Numbered from the stretch's first letter, positions 1-8,103 are shown. The stretch is DNA of 64,000 nt from Pseudonocardia cypriaca (GCF_006717045.1 NZ_VFPH01000003.1:434001-498000), one strand, 5' to 3'. The notes: generated from the sequence alone by a model not told the origin. Made by a program: numbers and translations.

Positions 1-13
1 TAACCCCTGAAAG

Positions 14-42
14 TTGAACATTCATACGTTTTTGGCTAGGAT
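14..42 (+). promoter_or_regulatory. SigA-type promoter of the VOC gene
   Basis: TTGAAC at 14-19 and TAGGAT at 37-42, separated by 17 bases, form a good housekeeping-sigma promoter about 30 bases before the ATG at 73. A GGAGGGG ribosome site lies at 64-70. The -35 box sits inside TGAACATTCA, a TGAA-NN-TTCA palindrome of the size bound by small winged-helix repressors, so control at this site is possible (inference). Confidence 0.55.
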
Positions 43-72
43 GCAGTTGAAGTCTCAATCATTGGAGGGGCC

Positions 73-570
73 ATGCCGGTCCAGCGGCTCAACCACGCCG
101 TCCTCTACGTGCGCGACCTCGCCCGCAGCGTCACGTTCTACGCCGAGGCGCTCGGGTTCCGCGTCGTCAACGAGATCCCGGAGCGCGCCGCGTTCCTGCA
201 GGCGGAGGGCTCCACGAACGACCACGACCTCGGCCTGTTCGCCATCGGCGCCGCGGCGGGTGCTTCCGCGGCGGGCCGCTCCACGGTGGGGCTCTACCAC
301 CTGGCGTGGGAGGTCGACACGCTCGCCGAGCTGCGCAGGCTCGCGGGCGTGCTCAAGGAGAACGGTGCACTCGTGGGCGCTTCCGACCACGGCACCACGA
401 AGGCGCTCTACGCCCACGACCCCGACGGCCTCGAGTTCGAGGTGTCCTGGCTGGTGCCGGCCGACCGGCTCGGGCCCGACGTCGGCATGCAGACCGTCCC
501 GCTCGACCTCGACGCGGCCATCGCCGAGTACGGCGCCCAGACCCGTGGCGGCGTCGGGGTCTCCGTCTAG
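73..570 (+). CDS. VOC-family (glyoxalase/extradiol dioxygenase-like) protein
   Basis: A 165-residue single-subunit vicinal-oxygen-chelate protein. The N-terminal module starts LNHAVLYVRDL and continues with FYAEALGF, and the second half carries GLYHLAWEV and DPDGLEFEVSW. In this superfamily the His and Glu of these strands bind a divalent metal (established for the fold). It could be a glyoxalase-like, ring-cleaving or drug-binding member; the substrate cannot be read from sequence. A strong ribosome site (GGAGGGG) three bases before the ATG and a clear promoter support the start. Its stop codon shares the tetramer CTAG with the stop of the convergent GntR gene, so the two genes end on the same four bases. 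Confidence 0.85.
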   Translation: MPVQRLNHAVLYVRDLARSVTFYAEALGFRVVNEIPERAAFLQAEGSTNDHDLGLFAIGAAAGASAAGRSTVGLYHLAWEVDTLAELRRLAGVLKENGALVGASDHGTTKALYAHDPDGLEFEVSWLVPADRLGPDVGMQTVPLDLDAAIAEYGAQTRGGVGVSV

Positions 571-1325
571 GCGGAGATGTCCATCCGGTAGCCCTCGCGG
601 GCCGAGAACCGGGCGGTGACGCTGAAGCGGTCGGCACGCACGAGCGTCTGGCGCCACTCGACGGGCCGCTCGCCCGCGCAGCCCAGCCGGTCGATCGCGA
701 ACGCGGCGACGCCGTCGGGGATCGCGAGGAGCTCCCGCTCGCCCGAGCCGGGTATGACGGCGCGTACGCGCTCGCTCCCGCCGGTCACGTGCACCCCGCA
801 CCGCGACGCGTAGACGGTGTAGAGCGCAGTGCGCCCGAAGTCGACGTCGAGCAGGGGGGCGGCCAGCCGCTCGGGCAGCCACACGCGGTCGACGGCGAGC
901 GGCTCCGAGTCGGCGAGGCGCAGCCGCTCAAGGTGCACCAGCGGTGTGGACTCCTCGAGGCCGAGCCGTGCGGCCACCACGCCGTCGGCGCGCACGTCGA
1001 GGGTGCGCACGACGCTGCGCTGGACCCGCCCGGCCGCCTCCACGGCGGAGAACAGGCTGAAGATCTCCCCGAGCGGCTGCTCGATCTCGGCCTGCTCAGC
1101 GCGACGCGGGGTGCGTCCGCGGCCGGCGATGACGAGGCCCTCCTCACGGAGCCTGCGCACGGCCTCGCGCACCGTGTGGCGGCTCACCCCGTACTCGGCG
1201 ACGAGGGCGAGCTCGCCCGGGAAGCTGGCGGCGAACTCGTCCTGGTCGAGCCGTCGGCGCAGGTCGGCGAGCAGCTGTGCCCATAGCGGCTCGACGGCGA
1301 GGCGGTCGAGGGTGGCGGCGGTCAT
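567..1325 (-). CDS. GntR-family regulator, HutC/UTRA type
   Basis: A 252-residue transcription factor. Residues 1-70 form a GntR winged helix (PLWAQLLADLRRRL, then EYGVSRHTVREAVRRLREEG). Residues about 90-250 match a UTRA ligand-binding domain, including PLVHLERLRLADSEPLAVD and a late VEWRQTLVRADRF strand. UTRA regulators bind small effectors such as sugars or amino-acid derivatives; this one's effector is unknown. The start at the ATG complement 1323-1325 was preferred over longer in-frame options because the upstream residues are low-complexity Arg-rich sequence unlike a GntR N-terminus. It is convergent with the VOC gene and not in an obvious operon, so its target may lie elsewhere or be its own promoter. 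Confidence 0.85.
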   Translation of the reverse strand: MTAATLDRLAVEPLWAQLLADLRRRLDQDEFAASFPGELALVAEYGVSRHTVREAVRRLREEGLVIAGRGRTPRRAEQAEIEQPLGEIFSLFSAVEAAGRVQRSVVRTLDVRADGVVAARLGLEESTPLVHLERLRLADSEPLAVDRVWLPERLAAPLLDVDFGRTALYTVYASRCGVHVTGGSERVRAVIPGSGERELLAIPDGVAAFAIDRLGCAGERPVEWRQTLVRADRFSVTARFSAREGYRMDISA

Positions 1326-1579
1326 CGGTCGGGGCTCCCGATCTTCTGCGGTGCGACGGTCGGCGCGTGTGGCCTGCCGCGGGCCGCAGGAGGAGCGGGT
1401 GCGCGTCAGCAGGCCGGCTGCGGACGACACCGGCGGTCGTCGACGGAGAGCTGGTCGGCCCCGATCAGGCAGACGCAGAATGCCCGCCGTTGCGGGACGA
1501 GCGCCGTGACCATGCCGCCAGTGCACCAGAGCGGCATGCCGGGGGCAACCAGGTGTGGTGCATCACGCCACTTCGCCCG

Positions 1580-2170
1580 TCACGGGGTCGGTTCCAGCCG
1601 CACGACCGGGCGCGCCGGGCGCGGCCTCGCGACCTCCCGGAACCCCGCGGCGAGGAACGTCGACAGCGGGCCGTGGTACAGCTCGGCCGACGACGTGCGG
1701 GCCTTCGCCGTCACGTCGACCGGGTAGCCCTCGACGACGCGCGCCCCGCCCTCCCGCGCCAGCCGCACAGCGCCGTCGAGCAGGACCCGCGACAGCCCGC
1801 CGCGCCGGTGACCCACCCGGACGACGAAACAGGTGACCGACCAGACCGTCGGGTCGGCCAGCTCCGCCGCGGGCGTCCCCCGCAGCACCTCGGAGCGCTG
1901 CAGCCGCGTGTAGGTGGGTCGCGGCGCCACCGCGCACCACCCCACCGGTTCGCCATCGCGGTGGGCGAGCACGCCGGGGGCAGGCCCCTGCCGCACCTGG
2001 GTGCGCAGCGCCTCGCGGTTCCTCTCCCCGACGGCGCCGCCTCCGACCTCGGCGCCCGCGTAGAACCACTGGCACCAGCAGCGCGCGGGATCGCCCCGCA
2101 TGCCGAACACCGCCTCGAGGTCGGCCCAGCCTGCCGCGGTGACCGGGGCGACGACGGCTTCGACGTCCAT
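1580..2170 (-). CDS. GNAT-family N-acetyltransferase
   Basis: A 196-residue protein with a GNAT C-terminal half. Strand beta-4 (WSVTCFVVRVGHRRGGL) runs into the acetyl-CoA loop region R-R-G-G-L-S, followed by a helix and the beta-5 strand ARVVEGYPVD. The N-terminal RCWCQWF motif is a hallmark of one actinobacterial GNAT subgroup of unknown substrate. The start is the ATG complement 2168-2170; the longer frame adds only proline/arginine-rich residues. It is divergent from the DUF1772-like gene at 2224, with a 53-base gap that must hold both promoters. Family assignment is firm, substrate unknown. Confidence 0.8.
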   Translation of the reverse strand: MDVEAVVAPVTAAGWADLEAVFGMRGDPARCWCQWFYAGAEVGGGAVGERNREALRTQVRQGPAPGVLAHRDGEPVGWCAVAPRPTYTRLQRSEVLRGTPAAELADPTVWSVTCFVVRVGHRRGGLSRVLLDGAVRLAREGGARVVEGYPVDVTAKARTSSAELYHGPLSTFLAAGFREVARPRPARPVVRLEPTP

Positions 2171-2223
2171 CCGGTCAGCCTCCCATCGCGGGTTGGGAGC
2201 GAGCGGCAGGGCACGATTGCCGG

Positions 2224-2676
2224 ATGCGGCCACGCCTGCGCGTCCCCCTGCGAACCGCGGCCGAGGTGGGCCTCGCGCACTGGTTCTTCGGGAACCTGTA
2301 CGAGGAGGTGACCGGGATGCCGGCCCGCATCGCCGAGCATCCCCCGGCGGGCGGCCCGTTCGCGCCGGGCAGCCCGGTCCGCTACTACCTGCCCGCCGCG
2401 CCGCTCACCCTGGCCGCGACGTTCGCGTGCGTCGCCACCGGCTGGGGACGGCGGCGCGACCGGCCGGCCCTCGCGGCCGCCGGCCTGCTCGCGACCGCGG
2501 GGGCTGCGATGACCGCTCACCTGGTGCGCGCGGTCAACCTCCCGTTGCTCGACGGCGGCGAGGAGGACCGGGCCGAACGGCAGCGGCTGGTCCGCCACTG
2601 GCACGCGGTGAACCGGGTCCGGCTACTGGTCGTCGCCGGGGCGGCCGTGGCACTGCGGGCGGGCACCCGCCGCTGA
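2224..2676 (+). CDS. DUF1772-like small membrane protein
   Basis: A 150-residue protein with about three hydrophobic segments: residues 55-75 (LTLAATFACVATG), 85-105 (ALAAAGLLATAGAAM) and 130-145 (RLLVVAGAAVAL). The C-terminal motif LVRHWHAVNRVR matches the W-x-x-x-N-x-x-R signature of DUF1772/anthrone-oxygenase-like membrane proteins. In that family some fungal members oxidise anthrones; bacterial roles are unclear. The ATG lies only a few bases after a possible -10 element (CACGAT), so the transcript could be leaderless (inference). Confidence 0.7.
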   Translation: MRPRLRVPLRTAAEVGLAHWFFGNLYEEVTGMPARIAEHPPAGGPFAPGSPVRYYLPAAPLTLAATFACVATGWGRRRDRPALAAAGLLATAGAAMTAHLVRAVNLPLLDGGEEDRAERQRLVRHWHAVNRVRLLVVAGAAVALRAGTRR

Positions 2677-2717
2677 ATTCCGGTGCACCCGCGGCAGCGA
2701 GGGGCGATGCTGCCGAC

Positions 2718-3107
2718 GTGGGCGCTCTCGGCGACGTGGTCTTCGACTGCCGGCATCCGGCATCGCTCGCGCGGTTCTGGGCGTCCGCGCTCGACGGGTA
2801 CCGGGTGGCCCCCTACGACGACGCGGAGCTCGCGCGGCTGCGGGCGATGGGCGTCGACGGCCCGGAGGACGACCCGTCGGTGCTGGTCGAGCCGGTGGCG
2901 GGCGGCGGGCCGCGGTTGTGGTTCACGCGGGTACCGGAGCCGAAGACCGTCAAGAACCGGGTGCACCTGGACCTGCGCGCCCCCGAGGTCGAGGCCGAGG
3001 TGGCGCGGCTCGTCGGGCTGGGCGCGCGCGTGCTCGCCGAGGTCGAGGACTGGGTGGTGCTCGCCGACCCCGAAGGGGGTGAGTTCTGCGTCCAGCCGGG
3101 CGGCTGA
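2718..3107 (+). CDS. VOC-family (Glyoxalase_6-like) protein
   Basis: A 129-residue protein starting at GTG 2718 (GALGDVVFDCRHPASLARFW). It shows the single-module Glyoxalase_6 pattern: D-C-R-x-P followed by a helix with ARFWASALDGY, a central strand ending KNRVHLDLRA and a C-terminal DPEGGEFCVQPGG. It resembles the gene at 4714-5064 in overall plan (both carry K-N-R-x-H-L-D-L and DPEG-EFC). The family is linked to lactoylglutathione lyase and bleomycin-resistance folds, but most such proteins have no known substrate. An ATG-less start is inferred from where the conserved region begins; the longer frame is Arg/Pro-rich. Confidence 0.8.
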   Translation: MGALGDVVFDCRHPASLARFWASALDGYRVAPYDDAELARLRAMGVDGPEDDPSVLVEPVAGGGPRLWFTRVPEPKTVKNRVHLDLRAPEVEAEVARLVGLGARVLAEVEDWVVLADPEGGEFCVQPGG

Positions 3108-3117
3108 CCCCGACGGG

Positions 3118-3399
3118 CTACCCGATCCCGCCGATCGCCCGCACCGGGCGGCGGACCCGACCGGCCAGGATCTCGCGGATCGGCGCGGTGTCCTCGTCGG
3201 CGTACCGGTCGAGCGTGGCTCGGATGTCGAGCAGGTCGGCGTGGGTCGAGTACTCGCTCAGCTCGGCCACGAGGCGGTGGTCCCGCCCCGTCCACGCCCG
3301 GCCGAGCGAGCGCACCGTCACCGAGATCGAGATGCGCGCCGACACGAACACCCGCTCCGACCGGAACGACGCGCGGGACGCCACATCGAACCGGGCCAT
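3118..3399 (-). CDS. small hypothetical protein
   Basis: A 93-residue reading frame with an ATG start and a plausible mixed alpha/beta composition: ARISISVTVRSL reads as a strand, and AELSEYSTHADLLDIRATLDRYADED as a helical acidic segment. I recognise no family. It is convergent with the VOC gene ending at 3107 and divergent from the methyltransferase at 3595. Its composition (balanced charged residues, few Arg/Pro runs) is more protein-like than the overlapping frames, which supports it being coding. Confidence 0.5.
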   Translation of the reverse strand: MARFDVASRASFRSERVFVSARISISVTVRSLGRAWTGRDHRLVAELSEYSTHADLLDIRATLDRYADEDTAPIREILAGRVRRPVRAIGGIG

Positions 3400-3594
3400 G
3401 CTTCACTATGCGCCGGGTCACACACCGGCACAAGCGGTAGGGTGGGCCGATGATCGCCGGAAGAGTGAGGTGGCGCGGACCGTCCGTCTGACGGCCCTGC
3501 CCACCTACCAGCGGAGCCGTCTCCGGACGGTTGCTCGGCGTACCGTGCCGGTCGCCCGGCCGGAGGCCGCTCCCGGAATCCCGGGATCCCTCCA

Positions 3595-4710
3595 GTGCAT
3601 CCACCTTCCGTCTCCTGGCGGGAAGGCGGCGTCCTACGGCGAGCACGCTGGCTCACCGCCGACGGCCGCCGACCGCCCGCCCCCGTCCACGTCGTCGGCG
3701 ACGACCTGTCCGCCGACCGCGCGTGCAGGCTCGCCGCCGACGGTGCCGGTCTGCTCTGGTGGGGCGACCACCACAACGCACGCACGCTGCTCGACGCGAT
3801 GGCCCGCCGCATCGACCGCGCCGCCGACCGGCGCCGGCAGCTGCCACCCGCCGCGGAGTTCCACCGGCAGCGGCAGCACCGTGCCCGCCGCGCCCACCTG
3901 CTGGGCGCCGTACTGGTCGAGCTGGGCGCCGGCCACCTGCTCGACCTGCCCCGGGCCCCGGACGTGGCCGCCGCGTGCCGGGAGGTCTACGGACCGTCCG
4001 ATACGTCGGCGGTGCTCGCGCTGCGCGAGCTGATCGGCGTGCAGAGCGCCCACGAGTGGCGCCGGACGGGCATCCCGGTCCCGGCGCTCGGTGCGCGGAT
4101 CCACCCCCACCACGGGGTCTTCGCACCGACCCGCACCGACTACGTCGACCTGGTCGCGCAGGCTCCGCTCCCGCCGGCACGGCGGGCGTTCGACATCGGC
4201 ACCGGGACCGGTGTGCTGGCCGCGCTCCTGCTGCACAGAGGGGTGCCGACGGTCGTGGCCACCGACATCGAGGCCCGCGCCGTCGCCTGCGCGCGGGAGA
4301 ACCTGGACCGCATGGGGTTCGCCGAGCGATCGACGGTGCTGCAGCGCAGCCTGTTCCCCCCGGGGCGCGCCGACCTGGTGGTGTGCAACCCGCCCTGGAT
4401 GCCGGGCCCCCCGGCGTCGGCGCTGGAGGCGGGCATCTACGACCGGCGCGGCGCGATGCTCTCGGCGTTCGTCCGCGGGCTGCCCGACCACCTGACGCAG
4501 CGGGGCGAGGCGTGGCTCGTCGTGTCGGACCTGCCGGAGCTGCTCGGGCTGCGCGACCCCGCGACGGTGCCGGCACTCGTCTCGGCGGCCGGCCTGGTCG
4601 TACTGGACCGCCTCACGGCCCGCCCCGCGACCCGGGCCCGGCCCGACGACGACCCGCTCGCCGGGCTGCGCGGCCGGGAGACGGTCGCGCTGTGGCGGCT
4701 CGGTCGGTGA
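3595..4710 (+). CDS. class I SAM-dependent methyltransferase, HemK/PrmC-like
   Basis: A 371-residue protein. Residues 1-190 are an Arg/Ala-rich helical N-terminal domain. Residues about 195-320 are a Rossmann methyltransferase core with motif I FDIGTGTGVLAALLL, acidic loop ATDIEARAVACARENL and the catalytic tetrapeptide in VVCNPPWMPG. NPPW/NPPY binds the amide or amino nitrogen being methylated in N6-adenine and glutamine N5 methyltransferases (established). The substrate could be protein glutamine, RNA or DNA; the N-terminal domain does not match standard PrmC, so I leave it unnamed. It starts at GTG 3595, and the next gene on the minus strand ends three bases after its stop. Confidence 0.8.
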   Translation: MHPPSVSWREGGVLRRARWLTADGRRPPAPVHVVGDDLSADRACRLAADGAGLLWWGDHHNARTLLDAMARRIDRAADRRRQLPPAAEFHRQRQHRARRAHLLGAVLVELGAGHLLDLPRAPDVAAACREVYGPSDTSAVLALRELIGVQSAHEWRRTGIPVPALGARIHPHHGVFAPTRTDYVDLVAQAPLPPARRAFDIGTGTGVLAALLLHRGVPTVVATDIEARAVACARENLDRMGFAERSTVLQRSLFPPGRADLVVCNPPWMPGPPASALEAGIYDRRGAMLSAFVRGLPDHLTQRGEAWLVVSDLPELLGLRDPATVPALVSAAGLVVLDRLTARPATRARPDDDPLAGLRGRETVALWRLGR

Positions 4711-4713
4711 CCC

Positions 4714-5064
4714 TCAGTCCGAGACGAAGCAGAACTCGTTGCCCTCCGGGTCGGTGAGCACGTGGAACCGCCCGCTCTCGTCGACGACGAGACCGCCGAC
4801 GGGCGTCGCCCCGAGCTCGGCCGCCTGCTCGACGGCCGCGGGGATCTCCCCCGGGTCGACCTCCAGATCGAGGTGCAGCCGGTTCTTGCCCGCCTTCGCC
4901 TCCGGCACGAGCTGGAACGTCAACGGCGGGAAGCCGGGCGCGACGACGTACGCCCACCCGTCGGCCCGGTCCACGGGCTCGCCACCCAGCAGCGCGGCCC
5001 AGAAGCGGACCAGGCGGGCCGGCTCCCGGCTGTCGATCACGATCTGCTGGAGGCGGATGCGCAT
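4714..5064 (-). CDS. VOC-family (Glyoxalase_6-like) protein
   Basis: A 116-residue single-module VOC protein starting MRIRLQQIVIDSREPARL. It continues with RFWAALLGGEP, KNRLHLDLEVDPG and DPEGNEFCFVSD, the same layout as the gene at 2718-3107. The ATG complement 5062-5064 coincides with the conserved N-terminal strand, so longer starts are rejected. It is divergent from the NTF2-like gene at 5112, with only 47 bases between them. Three VOC proteins thus occur in the first 5 kb. Function beyond small-molecule binding or isomerisation is not predictable. Confidence 0.85.
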   Translation of the reverse strand: MRIRLQQIVIDSREPARLVRFWAALLGGEPVDRADGWAYVVAPGFPPLTFQLVPEAKAGKNRLHLDLEVDPGEIPAAVEQAAELGATPVGGLVVDESGRFHVLTDPEGNEFCFVSD

Positions 5065-5111
5065 CACCGCACCGTAGAAGAGTTGTCGGTGCCTGCTGGT
5101 AGCACGTACCC

Positions 5112-5468
5112 GTGTCCGGAAGCAGGGATGTCGCCCGGGAACCCGAGGACCTGAGCTGCCTGTTCGTGGAGCGCGCCAACGCGGGCGACGTCGCGGGCCT
5201 GGTGGCGCTGTACGAGCCGGACGCCGTGCTGGCCACGCCCGACGGCGGGGAGGTGCGCGGCGAGGCCGAGATCCACCGGTTCTACTCGGATCTGGTCGCG
5301 TCGGCACCGCGCTTCGCGGCGGGCGCGCAGCATCCGGCACTGCGCCTCGGGGAGCTGGCGCTCACCGCCACCCGCCTGCCCGGTGGCGCCGGAGCCACCG
5401 CGGAGGTCGCGCGGCGGCAGCCCGACGGCACGTGGCGCTGGGTGCTGGACCGACCGAACGTCACGTAG
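5112..5468 (+). CDS. SnoaL/DUF4440-like (NTF2-fold) protein
   Basis: A 118-residue cone-shaped NTF2-fold protein. The helical start LFVERANAGDVAGLVALYEPDAV is followed by LATPDGGEVRGEAEIHRFY and a strand-rich C-terminus ending DGTWRWVLDRPNV. This is the usual pattern of YybH/DUF4440 and SnoaL-like proteins, which act as small isomerases, cyclases or binding domains. It begins at GTG 5112 and its last codons overlap the longest version of the downstream acetyltransferase frame, though the preferred acetyltransferase start (5519) lies 50 bases beyond its stop. Confidence 0.75.
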   Translation: MSGSRDVAREPEDLSCLFVERANAGDVAGLVALYEPDAVLATPDGGEVRGEAEIHRFYSDLVASAPRFAAGAQHPALRLGELALTATRLPGGAGATAEVARRQPDGTWRWVLDRPNVT

Positions 5469-5518
5469 CAGCGGAAATTCGCGCGCGCCGCCGCGCCGGG
5501 CTCAGTACGGTCGCTCGC

Positions 5519-6331
5519 GTGGTCGAGCGGTCCAGGTTCATCACTCGTGCCGATCTCCGGGCGGACCTCGAGCGGCTCGGGCTGCGACCGGGCGACGCGG
5601 TTCTCGCGCACGGCGCCCTCAGCAAGGTGGGGCGGCTGCTCAACGGGCCGGACGCGGTCATCGGAGCACTGCTCGACGCGGTGTCGCCCGGCGGCACCGT
5701 CCTCGCCTACACCGACTGGGACGCTCGCTACGACGAGCTGCTCGATCCCGACGGCCGGGTGCCCGACCGCTGGCGGGCCCACATCCCACCGTTCGACGCG
5801 CGCGCGTCGCGCGCCATCCGCGACAACGGCGCGCTTCCCGAGTTCCTGCGCACCATGCCGGGCGCGCTGCGCAGCGGCAACCCGGGAGCGTCCGTGGCCG
5901 CGCTCGGGGCCCGGGCCGGCTGGTTCACCGAGGACCACCCGCTCGACTACGGCTACGGCCCCGGTTCGCCGCTGGCGAAGCTGGTGGAGGCGGGCGGCAA
6001 GGTCGTCATGATCGGCGCGCCGCTCGACACGATGACGCTGCTGCACCACGCGGAACACCTCGCCGACCTGCCGGGCAAGCGGGTGATCCGCTACGAGGTG
6101 CCGCTCGCCACCGGTCACGGCGTCGAGTGGCACGCGGTGGAGGAGTTCGACACCGGCAACCCCGTCGTCGACGGGTTCGCCGAGGACTACTTCGCCGAGA
6201 TCGTGCGGGACTTCCTCGCGAGCGGGCGGGGCGCGCGCGGCGTGGTCGGCGAGGCCGAGAGCGTTCTCGTGGACGCGCCGGAGATGTGCGCGTTCGCGGT
6301 CGCGTGGATGGAGAAGCACCGGCCCCACTGA
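5519..6331 (+). CDS. AAC(3)-type aminoglycoside N-acetyltransferase family protein
   Basis: A 270-residue member of the Antibiotic_NAT fold, which is distinct from GNAT. Landmarks are LRPGDAVLAHGALSKVG, GALLDAVSPGGTVLAYTDW, PEFLRTMPGALRSGNPGASV and LDTMTLLHHAEHLADLPGK. Family enzymes transfer acetyl from acetyl-CoA to the 3-amino group of 2-deoxystreptamine aminoglycosides; chromosomal actinobacterial homologues may have other amine substrates. The GTG at 5519 was chosen because the conserved first helix (SRFITRADLRADLERLGL) begins right after it. No mobile-element remnants flank it, so it looks like a resident gene and not a recent acquisition. Whether it confers resistance cannot be told. 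Confidence 0.8.
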   Translation: MVERSRFITRADLRADLERLGLRPGDAVLAHGALSKVGRLLNGPDAVIGALLDAVSPGGTVLAYTDWDARYDELLDPDGRVPDRWRAHIPPFDARASRAIRDNGALPEFLRTMPGALRSGNPGASVAALGARAGWFTEDHPLDYGYGPGSPLAKLVEAGGKVVMIGAPLDTMTLLHHAEHLADLPGKRVIRYEVPLATGHGVEWHAVEEFDTGNPVVDGFAEDYFAEIVRDFLASGRGARGVVGEAESVLVDAPEMCAFAVAWMEKHRPH

Positions 6332-6397
6332 TTGGCCTCTTGGTTCCGGCGTCGATTGGCCATCGCAGGAGTCCACCCGCCGTTGCAGGATGCGGAC

Positions 6398-7009
6398 GTG
6401 TACGTGCCCACCCAGTTCGCCCCCGACGAAGACGACGTGCAGCTCCTGCTCGCCCGCCACCGCGCAGCGGACCTGATCACGGCAGGCCCCGACGGCCTCG
6501 AGGCCACGATGCTGCCGCTCTTCCACGACCGCGACCACGGCACGCTGCTCGGCCACTTCGCCCGCAACAACGACCACTGGAAGCGGGCCGACGGGCAACG
6601 TGGCCTGGTGATCGTCCGCGGCCCGGACTCCTACATCAGCCCGAACTGGTACCCGTCGAAGGCCGAGCACGGACGCGTCGTCCCCACCTGGAACTACGTG
6701 ACAGCGCACGTCCACGGGCCCGTCACCGTCCACGACGACGTCGACTGGGTCGAGTCGCTCGTGCGGCGGCTGACCGACGCGCACGAAGCCGGCAACCCGG
6801 CCCCGTGGGGTGTCGACGACGCGCCCGAGAAGTTCTACCGGGGGCAGTTGCGCGCGATCGTCGGGGTCGAGGTGCGGATCGAGCGCATCGACGCGAAGTT
6901 CAAGCTCAGCCAGAACCGGCCCGCCGCCGACGTCGACGGCGTGGTCGCGGGGCTGCGGGCGGTGGGGGACGCCGCGGGCGCCGAAGCGGTCGCGACGCAC
7001 CGGCCCTGA
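6398..7009 (+). CDS. PaiB-like FMN-binding protein
   Basis: A 203-residue protein beginning at GTG 6398 with YVPTQFAPDEDDVQLLLARH, the typical PaiB N-terminus, which decides the start over the longer TTG-initiated frame. Further motifs are GTLLGHFARNNDHWK, ISPNWYPSK, VPTWNYVTAHVHG and KFKLSQNRP near the C-terminus. The family adopts a split-barrel flavin-binding fold. The name 'negative transcriptional regulator' comes from B. subtilis PaiB, but direct DNA binding is not general. It stands alone on the plus strand after the acetyltransferase gene. Confidence 0.85.
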   Translation: MYVPTQFAPDEDDVQLLLARHRAADLITAGPDGLEATMLPLFHDRDHGTLLGHFARNNDHWKRADGQRGLVIVRGPDSYISPNWYPSKAEHGRVVPTWNYVTAHVHGPVTVHDDVDWVESLVRRLTDAHEAGNPAPWGVDDAPEKFYRGQLRAIVGVEVRIERIDAKFKLSQNRPAADVDGVVAGLRAVGDAAGAEAVATHRP

Positions 7010-7023
7010 CCACCGGGATCGGC

Positions 7024-7554
7024 TCAGTCGCTCAGGTCGCGGTGGAGCCGTCGTTCGTGCAGCTCGGTGCCACCGGGTCCGCGGTCGAGCTGGGACCGTC
7101 CGGTGTCGGTCCAGCCGTGGCGCAGGTAGAACCGCAGGGCGCGTTCGTTCGTGTCGAGGACCCACAGGCCGGCGTGGGTGAAGCCGCAGGATCCGAGGCG
7201 GTCGAGGGCCGCGGTGTGGAGCCGGCCGCCGATGCCGCGGCGCCAGACCTCCGGGTCGAGGTAGAGCGCGTAGAGGTCGCCGAGAGTGGGGTCGGCCCGG
7301 TCCGCGGGTACGAGCGGCGGACCGGTCGCGGCGAAGCCGACCACATCGCCCGCGATCGTCGCGACGACCGCGCGGGTGTGCGGCGCGCGGGCGGTGAGGG
7401 CGTCCGACCAGAACCGCTCCCGGTCGGGGATGGACAGGCCGGCCAGTACGTCGTCGGGCAGCAGCCCGCGGTAGGCGGCGCGCCAGGACCGCACCAGCAC
7501 GCAGGCGATGGCGTGGGCGTCGGCCGGCGTCGCGTCCCGGACCTCGGCAACCAG
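7024..7554 (-). CDS. GNAT-family acetyltransferase, probably non-ATG start
   Basis: The GNAT core is clear: DLYALYLDPEVWRRGIGG (beta-4 plus the acetyl-CoA loop R-R-G-I-G-G), ALDRLGSCGFTHAGLWVL and NERALRFYLRHGW. The first helix expected in this family (RDATPADAHAIA then VRSWRAAYRGLLP) lies partly upstream of the first GTG (complement 7498-7500). Extending the frame reaches a TAG at 7561-7563 that is the stop codon of the preceding reductase gene. Between that stop and the conserved helix there is no ATG, GTG or TTG, only CTG at 7552-7554. A GGAAG element lies about eight bases before that CTG. I give the CTG start; GTG 7500 would remove the first helix. Confidence 0.7.
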   Translation of the reverse strand: MVAEVRDATPADAHAIACVLVRSWRAAYRGLLPDDVLAGLSIPDRERFWSDALTARAPHTRAVVATIAGDVVGFAATGPPLVPADRADPTLGDLYALYLDPEVWRRGIGGRLHTAALDRLGSCGFTHAGLWVLDTNERALRFYLRHGWTDTGRSQLDRGPGGTELHERRLHRDLSD

Positions 7555-7560
7555 CGCGGC

Positions 7561-8103
7561 CTACTTCCGGACGCGGAAGCGGAGCATCGTCACGGGCCCC
7601 GCCTGCGTGTTGCCGAACGGTTCCAGGTCGACCCGACCCAGACCCGGTGTCGAGAAGCGCACGCCGTCGCCGAGCAGCACCGGCAGGACGTACACCAGGA
7701 CCTCGTCGACCAGCCCTCGCTGCAGGCACTGACTGGCCAGGTCGGCACCGAGGACCTCCAGGTTCTTCCGGCCCGCGGCGGCGCGCGCCGTCGCGACGGC
7801 CTCCGCGAGGTCGCAGGTGAGGAACGTGACCCCTTGCTCCGGCTCGTCCGGCGGCCGGTGCGTCAGGACGAAGACCGGTCCCCCCTCGTAGTCGGTGTCC
7901 TCGGGGGACATCCGCTTGGCGACCTCGTGGGTGCCCCGGCCGACGAGCATGGCACCGGTAGCCGCCATGACCTCTGGGAACAAGTCGTCCCTCAGGTGCT
8001 CGAAGATCCAGTCCATCGCGTTGTCGGGGCCTGCGATGAAGCCGTCCAGCGACATCGCCCTGTTCACCACGACCTTGCCCGGGCCGGTACCCGCATCGCT
8101 CAT
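7561..8103 (-). CDS. RibD C-terminal/dihydrofolate-reductase-fold protein
   Basis: A 180-residue DHFR-fold reductase. It shows VVVNRAMSLDGFIAGPDNAMDW at the N-terminus (the S-x-D-G-x-I-A signature), GAMLVGRGTHEV in the centre, then FVLTHRPP, LEVLGADLASQCLQRGLVDE and VLPVLLGDG. In riboflavin-pathway RibD this domain reduces the ribosylamino-pyrimidinone with NADPH; free-standing actinobacterial copies usually have unknown substrates. The start at the ATG complement 8101-8103 is chosen, with a second ATG 21 bases upstream possible. The stop TAG is directly followed in the same frame by the acetyltransferase gene, which suggests coupled translation or an ancestral fusion. Confidence 0.8.
   Translation of the reverse strand: MSDAGTGPGKVVVNRAMSLDGFIAGPDNAMDWIFEHLRDDLFPEVMAATGAMLVGRGTHEVAKRMSPEDTDYEGGPVFVLTHRPPDEPEQGVTFLTCDLAEAVATARAAAGRKNLEVLGADLASQCLQRGLVDEVLVYVLPVLLGDGVRFSTPGLGRVDLEPFGNTQAGPVTMLRFRVRK

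Noticed and set aside
306..1286. 326-residue plus-strand frame across the VOC and GntR genes
   Set aside because: It overlaps two well-supported genes and encodes His/Arg/Gly-rich sequence without any family pattern.
5432..6398. Mobile resistance cassette around the AAC(3)-type gene
   Set aside because: No integrase, transposase, attC-like site or inverted terminal repeats; base composition equals the surroundings.
5282..7729. 815-residue minus-strand frame opposite the acetyltransferase and PaiB-like genes
   Set aside because: Composition is Arg/Asp/Val/His-rich and motif-free, and it opposes three genes with conserved motifs.
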